From Paenibacillus sp. Soil750 (lineage in GTDB: Bacteria; Bacillota; Bacilli; Paenibacillales; NBRC-103111), in the NCBI RefSeq assembly GCF_001428045.1, contig NZ_LMSD01000008.1, positions 62,001 to 126,000 on the forward strand: a stretch of DNA of 64,000 bases, in the 5' to 3' direction. Within the stretch, counting starts at the first letter, position 1, and the number at the start of each line of letters is the position of its first letter. Both the position numbers and the translations under genes were made by a program. Below, one piece after another: positions 9,845 through 20,315 of the stretch. The notes under the pieces are model-generated. The model saw nothing but the letters and a program-made list of their open reading frames with translations, did not search any database and was not told the DNA's origin.

Positions 9845-12001
9845 TCATGCTCTTTTATCAAGCAAATGTGTCCTACGGTACTCGCCAGGCGAAGAGCCTG
9901 TGCGGTTCTTGAACATGCGATTAAACGAGGAGATGTTTCGGTAGCCGACTTGAATGCCAATGTCTTGAATGTTCGAGTCGGTATGGACCAGGAGCTCTTG
10001 CGCGTAACCTACGCGTCGATCATGCAAATGTTCCATGAAATTGGCTCCGGTTTTCTCTTTGATATAAGTAGAAAGGTAGGAACTGCTTAGCGTTAGTTGA
10101 TCTGCGAGAACATCGAGTGAAAGATCCTCCGCATACTGATCCTTAATGACGTTAAGCACATGATCAATGATGGGATCATTCGTCTCTTTCTTCTCACGGA
10201 TGAGCTGAGATACGATACGGAAATAAGTTTCAAATGTTCTCTTATACTCGTCCAACGTACAGCATTCCTCTAATTGAAGCAGGATGGACCTCAGCTGCAA
10301 CGTATCGTCAGGTTGAACTTTGTAATGGTCTAGCACCATTTTGGCCTTATCGGTTACAGCAAGCACCATATGCTTAAACATATCCACAGATGCTTCTTTC
10401 TGGTCAAGCTCATCTAACCACGGAAGAAAGAGGTCGAGCGTTTCCTGCTCCTTGCCGGATTTCAGCGCTGTGGTCAATTCTTGCTCCTGTGTGAGAGTAA
10501 GGAAGTACGTAGCGCGATCTGAACGATACTCAACGACAATTTGCGTTTCTTCCAGTAAACGGGCTTGCGCAGCTAATTCATTCACTTGTCGGTAGGCATG
10601 ACCGAACTGCAGAGAATGCTCGAACGCCGAACTGATGGCGGCAGTCACTAAACAGTATTGCCGGTCTTCGTCTAGAACGCGCTTCAACTCTTCGAGCATT
10701 CCAAGGATGCGTTCACGCTCATTGCCAGGGAACACCGTTAGAAACTGATGATGTTCCATCTGCAACGTATGGGAATCAGGAAACCGTTCCTCTGTTACAC
10801 GTTTGATCTGCTCGCCGATCGTTTGCGAGATGTGTTCTCTGCTCATCGGGACTTCTATGAAAGCAGGCGAACGGAAGCGCAGCTCGTACAGCGCGATAGT
10901 GTAAGTTCCCTCGGTGCCTTGAATATGCTGCCATTCATCAGGGTCAGGATGGATATTCTTCAGCTTATTCATGAAATGATAGTTGATTAACTCCGATTGT
11001 TGTTCCTGCAGTTCCTGCTGAATTTCACCTTTTTCTTGGATCAATTGGCGGACGGGTCTATGGATTCGTTTACTAAAAAAGACAGAGACGACGAAGGCGA
11101 TGGCAATAGAAGCGCCCAACAGAATCATCATGAGATTGTCCAAACGAAGAATTCTGGATGTGAATTCGGGACTCGTCATTTTCATGACGTAACGTAAACC
11201 GTCTTCATCTTGATACTCAATATTTACCGGCTCATGGAGCTGGCTGGACTCTTTATCTGTCTTATCTGTCTTATCTGACTTATTTGTCTCATTTGTCGAA
11301 TAAATAACTGTTTGGTTCGGTCCTAATATCGTGATGTCCAGATCGGGCGTTTCCTTCAGAATCGCGTCACGCAAACGATTGCCGTCGATCATCGCAATCA
11401 TCATATTGTCAGCTAGTGCAGGCTTAATGGAATAAGGAATTAACATTCTTCCTGTTGATTCACCTGATGATGATGGGCTCCCAAATATAGCCCCCGGATG
11501 AAGGACATAATTGTCACTGCGATCAAACTGCGATTGCCAGTAAGAGAGCGGATATAGGGAGCTTTGGTAGATGCTGCTGAATAAATCGACTGTTGTGCCA
11601 GGACCGAGCTTGCTCAGAGCAAGACTTGTGGATCGGAACATAAGGATCAAATTATCGACATAAAGCTCCGAATCGCTTGCGATGCTCTGCATGTCCAACA
11701 CAATAGGACGGGTAGAAAGAGACTCGGGATCCTTCTTTAAAATCACTTGATTGTTAAGTGTAATGACCGTCTTTTCAGTAAATTGCTTATATAAAGCTTC
11801 TCGCACTTTATCCAATTGAAATTGATAGCGCTCAGCCACTTTCTGCAGGGTAAGACGATTCTGTGCCATCATCTCGCTGCGGAGGTGGTTTTTGACGAGC
11901 CAAAAAATCAAGAGATTAAACGAGCAGAAGATGAGAATCAAGATCATAAAGCTGGCTAGGATGTTTCGAAAAAGGGATCTCTGTATCGAGAAAAGTTTCA
12001 T
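9845..12001 (-). CDS. Membrane-bound AraC-family transcriptional regulator
   Basis: About 718 residues. An N-terminal membrane helix (about 12-37) precedes an extracytoplasmic sensor region of roughly 260 residues, then a second helix (MMILLGASIAIAFVVSVFF) followed by KRIHRPVRQLI. A cytoplasmic linker ends in a C-terminal AraC DNA-binding domain with two helix-turn-helix units (SLDVLADQLTLSSSYLSTYIKEKTG and IQDIGIQVGYRNISSFNRMFKNRTGSSPGEYR). This architecture is common in Paenibacillus next to sugar ABC transporters, where the outer domain senses a ligand or binding protein. The start chosen has AGAAGGAG upstream; an ATG 20 codons earlier exists but has no such site. No transporter is adjacent other than the convergent orphan binding protein, so its targets are unclear. 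Confidence 0.9.
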   Translation of the reverse strand: MKLFSIQRSLFRNILASFMILILIFCSFNLLIFWLVKNHLRSEMMAQNRLTLQKVAERYQFQLDKVREALYKQFTEKTVITLNNQVILKKDPESLSTRPIVLDMQSIASDSELYVDNLILMFRSTSLALSKLGPGTTVDLFSSIYQSSLYPLSYWQSQFDRSDNYVLHPGAIFGSPSSSGESTGRMLIPYSIKPALADNMMIAMIDGNRLRDAILKETPDLDITILGPNQTVIYSTNETNKSDKTDKTDKESSQLHEPVNIEYQDEDGLRYVMKMTSPEFTSRILRLDNLMMILLGASIAIAFVVSVFFSKRIHRPVRQLIQEKGEIQQELQEQQSELINYHFMNKLKNIHPDPDEWQHIQGTEGTYTIALYELRFRSPAFIEVPMSREHISQTIGEQIKRVTEERFPDSHTLQMEHHQFLTVFPGNERERILGMLEELKRVLDEDRQYCLVTAAISSAFEHSLQFGHAYRQVNELAAQARLLEETQIVVEYRSDRATYFLTLTQEQELTTALKSGKEQETLDLFLPWLDELDQKEASVDMFKHMVLAVTDKAKMVLDHYKVQPDDTLQLRSILLQLEECCTLDEYKRTFETYFRIVSQLIREKKETNDPIIDHVLNVIKDQYAEDLSLDVLADQLTLSSSYLSTYIKEKTGANFMEHLHDRRVGYAQELLVHTDSNIQDIGIQVGYRNISSFNRMFKNRTGSSPGEYRRTHLLDKRA

Positions 12002-12307
12002 AAGTCGCAGGCTCCTTCTGATTGTTCCGCTGCCATGCTTCCGGCGAGTTATATACCTCAATTGTAGATGAAATCTGGCGTGAAGGGTATGGGCTTTTTA
12101 TTGGAAGCTGGGCACTTTTATGTATTTTTCGCTTTATAAAAGCTTAAAAGAAGAATCGTAACAATCGCGCAGGAACGCAAATCATGTGTATAGGCAAGCC
12201 GTGAGGGGCTGGATATGATGGGCATGTATCAACGGAAGCTCATGGGAAGGAGAGCCAGGTATGGCGGTAAAAAGTAAGTGCAAATGAATCAATAAGGGGA
12301 AGAACAC
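12002..12307. other. Divergent intergenic region, no gene seen
   Basis: This separates the AraC regulator gene from the HupE-like gene. It contains short AT-rich stretches and a Shine-Dalgarno-like GGGAAGG near 12243 that serves no convincing reading frame. No promoter could be assigned with confidence, although divergent promoters must lie here. Confidence 0.4.
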
Positions 12308-13477
12308 ATGCGCAGTAGAACAGAGTTGAACATTAGGAAGAGCTTCTTCGTGTTCCTTTTGGCGGTCATCGTTAGCATAAGTGTAGCTAGTACGGTAGGA
12401 GCGCATGCTTCTTCGAGCGGTTACTCTGATATACAAGTAGGCTCAGATACGATGCAGTATCATCTATCTTTAGTCGAACACGACCTTCTACAAATCTTTC
12501 CTGATAAAGCAGATGGCGGAGACAAGATAAGTGATAAACAATTATCAACCTCTTTGGAAGCATTAACCAAGCTAGTTGATGACGGCATTATTGTGACGGG
12601 GGATGGCAAGGTTGGAACGGCGGTCGTTGTTAGCGCTAAGCATGAGAAACGCGCCAGCATGGATATGATTGGCATTGATATCCGATATAAATTCGCCGCT
12701 CCAGTGAAGCAGTATCTCGTGCAATATAACTTCTTCTGGTACAGCGGGGTCGATCCAGCCCATAGCAACTATGCCACGATTCAGGTGGGAGGCCAGACGA
12801 TTCAGCAAGTACTTGGCAGTCAGAATTATATTGTGCAGATCCAAGGTCCTGGGGCTGGTTCAGGAAACCCGACCATGGCGTCAGCGCCTGCTAGCAAGCC
12901 TGCGGTCGATATTACAGCCAGTCATTCCTGGCAGAATACGCTAAAGACCTACGTCCTTATGGGGATGAAGCACATCTGGTCAGGGCTTGATCACATGCTG
13001 TTTCTATTCGGGTTGCTGCTGGCTTCTGAACAAAAAGTGTCCAAAATTGTAAAGTTGATTACGGCTTTTACGGTAGGTCATTGTATCACGCTGGTCCTAT
13101 CCTCGCTGGAGATCGCTTATCTGTCACCCAAGATTGTCGAGCCTCTAATTGCGCTTAGCATTTTGTATATTGCCTTTGAGAACATATGGAAGAAAAAAGA
13201 GAGCGCACGTGTAACGGTCACCATGCTGTTTGGGTTAATACACGGCTTTGGATTCGCTGAAGTGCTGCGAGGCACACTGTCTGGGCAAATGGTGCTGCCA
13301 TTATTCTCATTCAATCTAGGCGTTGAAATTGGACAACTTGTCGTTGTAGCGATTGTGATACCAGTTCTGCTGTTGCTGCGCCGCGTGCCGCTGAAAATCA
13401 ATTGGAATTTATATGCTTCAGGAATCATTGGTGTATTCGGGCTGTACTGGCTTATTGAGCGAATTATTTCCCAATAG
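12308..13477 (+). CDS. HupE/UreJ-family membrane protein with exported N-terminal domain
   Basis: A 389-residue protein. A signal peptide (about 1-36) is followed by an exported domain of about 170 residues without an obvious family. The C-terminal half (from about residue 210) has six or so membrane helices. It carries the HupE/UreJ_2 signature: HIWSGLDHMLFLFGLLL with H222 and H229, FTVGHCITL, and FGLIHGFGFAE. HupE/UreJ proteins are linked to nickel or cobalt supply for hydrogenase and urease; this subgroup with a large outer domain has no proven substrate. The conserved histidines would suit metal contact. It precedes the large surface phosphoesterase gene by 48 bases on the same strand, suggesting an operon. 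Confidence 0.85.
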   Translation: MRSRTELNIRKSFFVFLLAVIVSISVASTVGAHASSSGYSDIQVGSDTMQYHLSLVEHDLLQIFPDKADGGDKISDKQLSTSLEALTKLVDDGIIVTGDGKVGTAVVVSAKHEKRASMDMIGIDIRYKFAAPVKQYLVQYNFFWYSGVDPAHSNYATIQVGGQTIQQVLGSQNYIVQIQGPGAGSGNPTMASAPASKPAVDITASHSWQNTLKTYVLMGMKHIWSGLDHMLFLFGLLLASEQKVSKIVKLITAFTVGHCITLVLSSLEIAYLSPKIVEPLIALSILYIAFENIWKKKESARVTVTMLFGLIHGFGFAEVLRGTLSGQMVLPLFSFNLGVEIGQLVVVAIVIPVLLLLRRVPLKINWNLYASGIIGVFGLYWLIERIISQ

Positions 13478-13525
13478 ATAGAGATTGTTAATAACGATCA
13501 TTTGATAATGAGAGGGCGTTAATAC

Positions 13526-16500
13526 GTGTATAAAAAAGGTTTAAAACGATTGGTTTCCGGGATGACCGTATTCGGAATGATGTTCAGCATGCTGGCCCCC
13601 ATGGCGAATGCGGTGGACAACGATATACAAGTGAATGACGTAGACTATTCGAAGGTGCCTAAGTTGCTGATTACGGAGTTAGTGCCAGATACAACAAATG
13701 TGGGCCCTTCAGATGGCTATGAGTTTATTGAAGTGTACAACAATTCAGACAGAACACTGGACTTCAAAGATTACAACTTGGTTTATCGTAATGCAGGAGC
13801 AGACACAATCTGGCCGGCTTCCTATAAACAAGTACCATACGGGAGTATGCCGATTCCATCACAATCCTCCATCGTATTTTGGGTAACGAATGCAGATAAT
13901 GTGGAAGAAACACCAGCAAAGTTTAATAGTACCTTTACTTCCAACCTCCAAGAAGGTGTGAACCTTTTCCGCGTGGAAGGCGGGGGAGGCATGCATAACA
14001 GCAGTCCTAGGAGCTTGGTTATCCAAGAGAAAACCGGCAGCGATATTTCCATTGCTAGTTATCAAAATGATAATCAAACGAAACCAAATAAAGGTATTTT
14101 CTATAAGTCTCCTGTAGATGGCTCAAAAAATATGGTGATGTACGGTTCAGGTGAAGATACAACTCCAGCTAATGCAACGCCAGGCGTTGTGGATCCCACT
14201 CAAGTTCCAACGATCCCACGGACTTATTCAGAGCCTCCGTTAATTAACCATACGCCGGTTACGCAAGCGGATCAAAAGTTGGATGTAACGCTGCAAGCTC
14301 AAATCTCCAATCCTGAGCAGAGTGAATCCGTATCCGCGGCTGTTTATTTTAAAACAGGTTCTCAAGCTGCGTATGATTCGGTACCTATGACGGTACTAGG
14401 CAGCACCCAGTATCAAGCTACGATACCTAAGGAAAAGCTGACCGATACGCCATTGAAGTACTACGTTCAGGCCGATGACGGTTTTAGTACGATACGATCG
14501 AACGTGTATAGTGCGACCGTGGCTATTGATAAAACGGATTTCACCAAGATCCCATCGCTTCTGGTTACAGAAGTTGTACCCGATTCTACGAATGTGGGCA
14601 CAGCAGATGGCTATGAGTTTATTGAAGTGTACAACAATACGGATAAAGCCATTAATTTCAAAGATTATCAATTGATCTACCGCTACACGGATACTGGACC
14701 TGATGCAGATGTCATTTGGCCAGCAGACAAAGAAGACATGATCATTCCTTCGAAAGGTACGCTAGTCTTCTGGGTGATCAACGCGCAGAATGCGAATACG
14801 CCTGCAGCAGACTTCAATACCACCTACGGCACGAATTTGGTTGAAGGCACCAATCTTGTACGCATACACAACGACGGTATGGCAAATGGGTCCAATCGTG
14901 GCATTCTCATTGCGACGAATACAGGCGTTGAAGTCTCATCAGCTTATTACGTAACTGGAGATGCGAAGGCGAATAAAGGAATCTTGTATAAATATCCAGT
15001 TGACGGCAAAACAACGATGACGAAATATAGCGCAGGGTTAGTGGCTGCGACACCAGGAAAGCTTGACCCGACTCAAGCGCCGATCCAAAGTGTGATTGTG
15101 AAGCCCGATACAACCAAGCCTGTAATCTCTGATTTGACCAAAGAGACCGAAATTGAGCAATCCAAGGATCTTGAAATCATCGCGGATGCCAAAGATGAAA
15201 CATCGTTAAAGACAGTTGCGCTTTATTATAAAACGGAGAAACAGCCGAATTATTCGAAGAAATATTTGAAAGAAAGCTTCGCAGATACGTTATATCATTA
15301 TACGGTTTTCTCACCTGAGCTTATCGGTAATGCTTACATGGAGTATTACTTTGTTACTTCGGATGGCGTGAATGAAACCACGACGAGTACGAAGCGCGTT
15401 GCCATTACGGGAGGCTCGGATCACTCAGCTCTGCGTCTTAATGTGAAAGACGGCGATGTGATTGCCAAACCCAAAGTGATTAAAGGAACAGGCGAAGGGT
15501 TAGGTGCGGATGACCTGAAGCTTGCCATTGATGGCAAAGAATTAACGCAATCTACCTATCATGCTGTTGAACATGACGCGTATATTGCATTCGAAGTAAC
15601 GGGTGTAAATTACTATTTTAAAAACGCCATCACGCAAGATAAGGACATTCTCTTTACGTTCCAAGACACTGTGAATAGCTACACAACACTGTCTACGACG
15701 ATTCAAGCGGACAGATTGAAGGAAGGCAGCAACTTATTTTCCATCCGAGCGGGTTCGAAAGCTTCACCTTTCGATGATCGACCAGCGGAGAATAAAGATA
15801 ATTTTGACGTGAAGAACGTACGTTTAGTACTGGCTGATGGTACGGTGATTTATGATGCGAAGAACAATGATCCGGCCAAGGTTATTAAAATGGGAGATTC
15901 TTCAGGGAAACCGCCAGTTGTCGATTTCGATTTCGTCATTCCAGCAGAGAAATTGGCATCCAAGGCTTATGTTTGGGACACCACATCTACGAATGATGGT
16001 CAACATCAGATTACGGTGAGCCATGGCAATGACAAGGCTGCTACATCAACAGTGACAGTCGATAATACAGCTCCAGTCATCAAACCTTCAGTTGAAGAAG
16101 GCGTTATGTACCGTGGCGACTTTAACCTGGATGCGGTCATATCTGACGCACTAGCTGGTGTTGACAAGGTAGAGACTACGCTCGACACACTACCAATCAC
16201 ATTGCCATATGCCACATCATCTGCAAAGCTTCCAGGTGGGATGCATGTATTCAGCATCAAGGCTGTGGATAAAGTAGGTAACGTACAAAATGTGACGATC
16301 AATTTCGAGGTACCGAATGAAATCCCGAATTTGCCGGAACAATTGACACCAGGGCAAGGCGCTGTTGACGTAGATCGTAATGCTCCTTTGAGTGTTAAAG
16401 TATCGGATCCCATGAATGATGAAATGAACGTAAGCTTTAACCAAGGTTTTAAATACGATGCCAGCGTGCAGGGGCAATTTGCCGGGTTCCGCAACGCAGT

Positions 16501-19500
16501 AGACACGGAGCCTCCTAGACAGGAAAAGCCGGATGGTGAAACCGCATTTTCACAAGAGGATTATACTAAAATTAGTGCCTTGGACGGGCAGTATCTGGTC
16601 GATGATTCTGACGAGAAATTCCCGTATCAGCGATTTGAAATCTCGTTGGACGATGCGATCAAGAGCACAGATAAAGTGGAAATTAACTGGAAAGGCAAGT
16701 CGCTAGAAGGCCGAAAAGTTACTTTATATGCTTGGAGTCCTAGCGGTCAAAAATGGAACCTACTAAAGACTGTTATAGCTGGTACAGCTGATTTCGAGCT
16801 GCAAGCTACCGTAGCTGCGGGTACGTATGCCAACAATAAGAAGATTCAAGTGATGGTTCAGGATGAAATTGCAGCAGCGCCAGCTCAAGCGAATGCCGAT
16901 GCGACAGCCGATTATGATTTCTCCTTTGTATGGATGTCGGATACACAGTATTACTCCAGAACCTATCCGTATATCTATCAAGAGATCGTGAAATGGATTG
17001 CTGATCATAAAGTAGATAATAAAATTAAATATGTGATTCATACCGGTGATATCGTAGATATCGCAGACCAAGAATATCAATGGATAGAAGCAGATAAAGA
17101 TATGAAGGTTTTGGAAAAGGCCAACATTCCTTATGGGGTACTGGCGGGTAATCATGACGTGGGCCATCAAAACAATGATTACAGTTACTATTCCAAATGG
17201 TTCGGGGAAGATCGCTTCAAGGATCAGCCAACGTACGGCGAATCCTACGAAAATAACAAGGGACATTATGACCTTGTATCCTCCAACGGTAATGATTTTA
17301 TCATCGTTTACATGGGTTGGGGCTATGGTGACAAAGAGATTGACTGGATTAACGAGGTTTTGAAAAAGTACCCGAATCGGAAAGCGATCTTGAACTTCCA
17401 TGAGTTCATGTTAGTTTCCAATAACCGCGCGCCGATGGCGGAAAAAGTATTCGAACGTGTTATCAAACCGAATAAGAACGTTATTGCGGCGCTTTCTGGC
17501 CATTATCACGATGCGGAGCTGAAAGTCGACGCGATTGATGATAACAATGACGGAGTAGCCGATCGTAACGTGTATCAAATGCTTGCTGACTACCAAGGTG
17601 CACCAGAAGGTGGACTTGGATATATCAGACTCATGCAGTTTGACATGGCACATGGCAAAATCAACATGAAGACTTATTCACCGCATTTGGATGATTACAA
17701 TTACTATGATCCAGCCGAGTATCCTGGCAAAGATGAGTTTTCCATCGATTTGAATTTGCAGCCTGTTACGAAACGCGTTGCTACGGACTATTTCGGAGTG
17801 AACGTCTATACGGATAATGTGATCGGCAGCATGAATCATGTGAAGAGCGGTGAGGTTGCTGGAGTCATCTGGAAAAATCTAGCGCCACTGACTAGCTACC
17901 AATGGTATGCTGCAGCCACAGATATGTATGGCGGGGTGAAGAAGTCAGATATTTGGAAATTGACTACGGGGACAACATCGACTGAATATATGACCGGTCT
18001 AAGTCTCAGCAGCGGAGATCTGAACGAGCCCTTCTACTTCTCAAGAACAAACTATACGCAAAGTGTGGTTAACAGTGTTGATAGCTTGACAGTCACACCA
18101 ACGCTTACCAACGAAATAGCAAGCGTAACGGTGAACGGAAAAACGGTACGAAGTGGTCAAGCGAGTGAAGAGATTCCGTTAAGCCTAGGAGACAATACGA
18201 TTACGATTGTCCATACAGCGGCGGACAGTTCGACCAGAACGTATACAGTCCATGTTACAAGGATGAGCAACAATGTCTTGCTTTCCAACATCGCTGTCAA
18301 TCAAGGTAGCTTGAATCCGGCATTCTCTGCGTCCCAACGCGATTATGCGGTAGGAGTATCTAACTCCGTCTCAGAGGTAAATCTATCCATAACTAAAGAG
18401 GAACTCTATCAAAAGCTTACCGTAACAGGTGCCGAGTATACAGCTGTCACAGACAATGTTTATGCCTACAAAGCGGCTAATCTAAAGGTCGGGGCCAACC
18501 CGATTGAAATTATGGTCGAAGCGCAAGATGGTACGAAGAAGCCGTATAACCTGACGGTATACCGTGCTGAAGATTCTTCATCGGAACCCTATTATCCAAC
18601 ACCACCAACGACACCGATTGACGATAAAGTGACCTCGACAGATGGTACTTTAACACTTCCAATTGGAAAAACGGGCGAAGTGAGTTATAAGGACGAGGTT
18701 TCGGTCTTGATTCCAGCGAATGCTTCTATGAAAGAATTAAAGTTAACCATCGAAAAATTGTCAGGAACAGATAACCTATTAACGAATCATGAAGTTCTAG
18801 CAAGTCCAGTTTATGAGATTCTCAAAAACTTTACAGAGAACTTCAGTAAACCAGTCACATTGACGTTCGCTTTCGATCCTACAAGTGTCAAAGCCGATCA
18901 ACGAGCATCCGTCTTCTATTTCGATGAAGTCAATCAGAAATGGGTGGAAGTCAAGGGTGGTAAAGTCAATGGTAATCACATTACTGTAGACGTTAATCAC
19001 TTCACAAAATATGCGGTCATGGCTACACCGAAAGAAGATGGTAAGCCAATAACCGACAATCCTGGAACAGATGGAACCAATTTGACTGATATTAAAGGAC
19101 ATTGGGCAGAGGCTAACATTCGTGAATTGATTGGGCAGGGAGCGATCAATGGCTATCCAGATGGCACCTTTAAACCGGAAGGCCGCATTACAAGAGCTGA
19201 ATTCGTCTCCATCGTTGTTAAATTCTTAAAGCTCGGTGATCAGGGCGATAAAACATTCAGCGATACCACAAATCATTGGGCTAATAAAGCCATTGCCACA
19301 GCGGCAGCTAATGGGATCATCTCAGGGTACACAGATACGACGTTTGGTCCGGATGATACGATTACCCGAGAGCAAATGGCTGTAATAATTGTACGTGCAG
19401 CACATATGAATGATAAAGGCACAGAAGGCATGGGATTCACCGATATTTCAGCTATATCGGAGTGGGCACAGGCGGCAGTAGCTGTCTTGACTTCGAAGGG

Positions 19501-19597
19501 GTTATTGAATGGTTACCAAGACGGCACCTTGAAACCGCAAGGGATATCAACGCGTGCAGAAGCTTCAGCAATCATTTTAAGATCATTGAAAAAATAG
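13526..19597 (+). CDS. SLH-anchored surface protein with lamin-tail domains and a metallophosphoesterase
   Basis: A 2023-residue exported protein starting at GTG after GAGAGGG. After a signal peptide (about 1-30) come two lamin-tail domains (about 45-170 and 345-480, each with LLVTELVPDTTNVG-type starts and DGYEFIEVYNN). Ig/FN3-like beta-domains and a calcineurin-like phosphoesterase follow at about 1130-1400. The phosphoesterase motifs are SDTQ (D1139), GDIVD, GNHD (N1209-D1211) and GHYHD (H1326, H1328). Two cadherin-like beta-sandwich domains and a ZU5/beta-rich segment precede three SLH repeats (about 1850-2023), which should tether it to the secondary cell-wall polymer. Lamin-tail and metallophosphoesterase combinations suggest extracellular hydrolysis of nucleotides, nucleic acids or phosphodiesters. 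The substrate is unproven. Confidence 0.9.
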   Translation: MYKKGLKRLVSGMTVFGMMFSMLAPMANAVDNDIQVNDVDYSKVPKLLITELVPDTTNVGPSDGYEFIEVYNNSDRTLDFKDYNLVYRNAGADTIWPASYKQVPYGSMPIPSQSSIVFWVTNADNVEETPAKFNSTFTSNLQEGVNLFRVEGGGGMHNSSPRSLVIQEKTGSDISIASYQNDNQTKPNKGIFYKSPVDGSKNMVMYGSGEDTTPANATPGVVDPTQVPTIPRTYSEPPLINHTPVTQADQKLDVTLQAQISNPEQSESVSAAVYFKTGSQAAYDSVPMTVLGSTQYQATIPKEKLTDTPLKYYVQADDGFSTIRSNVYSATVAIDKTDFTKIPSLLVTEVVPDSTNVGTADGYEFIEVYNNTDKAINFKDYQLIYRYTDTGPDADVIWPADKEDMIIPSKGTLVFWVINAQNANTPAADFNTTYGTNLVEGTNLVRIHNDGMANGSNRGILIATNTGVEVSSAYYVTGDAKANKGILYKYPVDGKTTMTKYSAGLVAATPGKLDPTQAPIQSVIVKPDTTKPVISDLTKETEIEQSKDLEIIADAKDETSLKTVALYYKTEKQPNYSKKYLKESFADTLYHYTVFSPELIGNAYMEYYFVTSDGVNETTTSTKRVAITGGSDHSALRLNVKDGDVIAKPKVIKGTGEGLGADDLKLAIDGKELTQSTYHAVEHDAYIAFEVTGVNYYFKNAITQDKDILFTFQDTVNSYTTLSTTIQADRLKEGSNLFSIRAGSKASPFDDRPAENKDNFDVKNVRLVLADGTVIYDAKNNDPAKVIKMGDSSGKPPVVDFDFVIPAEKLASKAYVWDTTSTNDGQHQITVSHGNDKAATSTVTVDNTAPVIKPSVEEGVMYRGDFNLDAVISDALAGVDKVETTLDTLPITLPYATSSAKLPGGMHVFSIKAVDKVGNVQNVTINFEVPNEIPNLPEQLTPGQGAVDVDRNAPLSVKVSDPMNDEMNVSFNQGFKYDASVQGQFAGFRNAVDTEPPRQEKPDGETAFSQEDYTKISALDGQYLVDDSDEKFPYQRFEISLDDAIKSTDKVEINWKGKSLEGRKVTLYAWSPSGQKWNLLKTVIAGTADFELQATVAAGTYANNKKIQVMVQDEIAAAPAQANADATADYDFSFVWMSDTQYYSRTYPYIYQEIVKWIADHKVDNKIKYVIHTGDIVDIADQEYQWIEADKDMKVLEKANIPYGVLAGNHDVGHQNNDYSYYSKWFGEDRFKDQPTYGESYENNKGHYDLVSSNGNDFIIVYMGWGYGDKEIDWINEVLKKYPNRKAILNFHEFMLVSNNRAPMAEKVFERVIKPNKNVIAALSGHYHDAELKVDAIDDNNDGVADRNVYQMLADYQGAPEGGLGYIRLMQFDMAHGKINMKTYSPHLDDYNYYDPAEYPGKDEFSIDLNLQPVTKRVATDYFGVNVYTDNVIGSMNHVKSGEVAGVIWKNLAPLTSYQWYAAATDMYGGVKKSDIWKLTTGTTSTEYMTGLSLSSGDLNEPFYFSRTNYTQSVVNSVDSLTVTPTLTNEIASVTVNGKTVRSGQASEEIPLSLGDNTITIVHTAADSSTRTYTVHVTRMSNNVLLSNIAVNQGSLNPAFSASQRDYAVGVSNSVSEVNLSITKEELYQKLTVTGAEYTAVTDNVYAYKAANLKVGANPIEIMVEAQDGTKKPYNLTVYRAEDSSSEPYYPTPPTTPIDDKVTSTDGTLTLPIGKTGEVSYKDEVSVLIPANASMKELKLTIEKLSGTDNLLTNHEVLASPVYEILKNFTENFSKPVTLTFAFDPTSVKADQRASVFYFDEVNQKWVEVKGGKVNGNHITVDVNHFTKYAVMATPKEDGKPITDNPGTDGTNLTDIKGHWAEANIRELIGQGAINGYPDGTFKPEGRITRAEFVSIVVKFLKLGDQGDKTFSDTTNHWANKAIATAAANGIISGYTDTTFGPDDTITREQMAVIIVRAAHMNDKGTEGMGFTDISAISEWAQAAVAVLTSKGLLNGYQDGTLKPQGISTRAEASAIILRSLKK

Positions 19598-19609
19598 CAA
19601 CATGTAAAG

Positions 19610-19644
19610 AGGCTCCTCCGTCTATGAAGACGGGGAGCCTTTTA
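19610..19644 (+). terminator. Terminator after the SLH surface protein
   Basis: A 13-bp stem (aggctcc-ccgtct with agacggggagcct, one bulged T) with a four-base loop ends in TTTT. It lies 12 bases after the stop codon. Confidence 0.85.
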
Positions 19645-19688
19645 CGAATGAGTTGGCTTAGATGAGATGAGAAAAGAAGAGAAGACAA

Positions 19689-20315
19689 CTATCTGCGCTT
19701 GCGCTTAGCCGTGCCAGATGTGGAGCGGCCTTTGCGTCTTTTACCTGTGCCGGATTTCTTACGGCGTTTGCGCTTCGGACGGAAGACTTCCTCTACGTCG
19801 CCAGAAGCAACCTTTCCTTTGCCGATAGAGCCAAAGAGGGTCTTCACCATCGGTGCCATTTGCTGAAACGTCGACATGAACTTCTGAACCTTGCCCATCG
19901 TGCCGATGATGCCGTCAATACCACCCATCCGCTCGACGAAGCCGGAGATTTGCTTCATATTTAAGCCGCTCAGCGGGTTCGAAGAACCTCCAGCGGCACC
20001 ACCACCACCGCCAAGGAGATTGCTTAGGAAGTTACCGCCACCACCACCACCGGTATTTCCGCCGCCACCGCCAAATAAACCACCGCCTGCGTTGCCACCA
20101 CCGCCGCCAAAGAAGCCACCACCAGCATTGCCACCTGCTGGAGGGCCGCCGAAGAAGCCGCCTCCGCCTTCAAAGCCGCCGCCACCACCGAAGGGATTGC
20201 CACCGCCTAAGCCTGGGTATTGACCGAAGCCTTCACCTGGAAGGGTTAAGCTCCTTGTTTCCACTTCAGGACGATTTCCGCCATTACCAATAATTTGTTG
20301 TCTTGGGTTGGTCAC
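19689..20315 (-). CDS. Glycine-rich YqfQ (VrrA)-like protein
   Basis: A 208-residue protein with three zones. The N-terminal third to half is almost pure glycine repeats (GGG-F/N-GGG blocks, about 35-115). A central helix-rich segment (SGLNMKQISGFVERMGGIDGIIGTMGKVQKFMSTFQQMAPMVKTLFGS) resembles the YqfQ/VrrA core. The C-terminus is extremely basic (runs of RKRR and KRR). YqfQ-type proteins are spore- or cell-surface-associated in bacilli with no known activity. The start is GTG; the ribosome site (AAGGA about 15 bases upstream) is weak. The repetitive DNA makes the opposite strand open too (a proline-rich frame), which is a shadow. It is convergent with the SLH protein gene. Confidence 0.7.
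   Translation of the reverse strand: MTNPRQQIIGNGGNRPEVETRSLTLPGEGFGQYPGLGGGNPFGGGGGFEGGGGFFGGPPAGGNAGGGFFGGGGGNAGGGLFGGGGGNTGGGGGGNFLSNLLGGGGGAAGGSSNPLSGLNMKQISGFVERMGGIDGIIGTMGKVQKFMSTFQQMAPMVKTLFGSIGKGKVASGDVEEVFRPKRKRRKKSGTGKRRKGRSTSGTAKRKRR

Noticed and set aside
9394..10090. Open frames of 114 to 199 codons on both strands through the 51-bp repeats
   Set aside because: They exist only because 51 is a multiple of three; their sequence is a 17-residue repeat, they lack ribosome sites and overlap the AraC gene and terminator.
19891..20223. Proline-rich plus-strand protein
   Set aside because: It is the antisense reading of glycine codons in the YqfQ-like gene.
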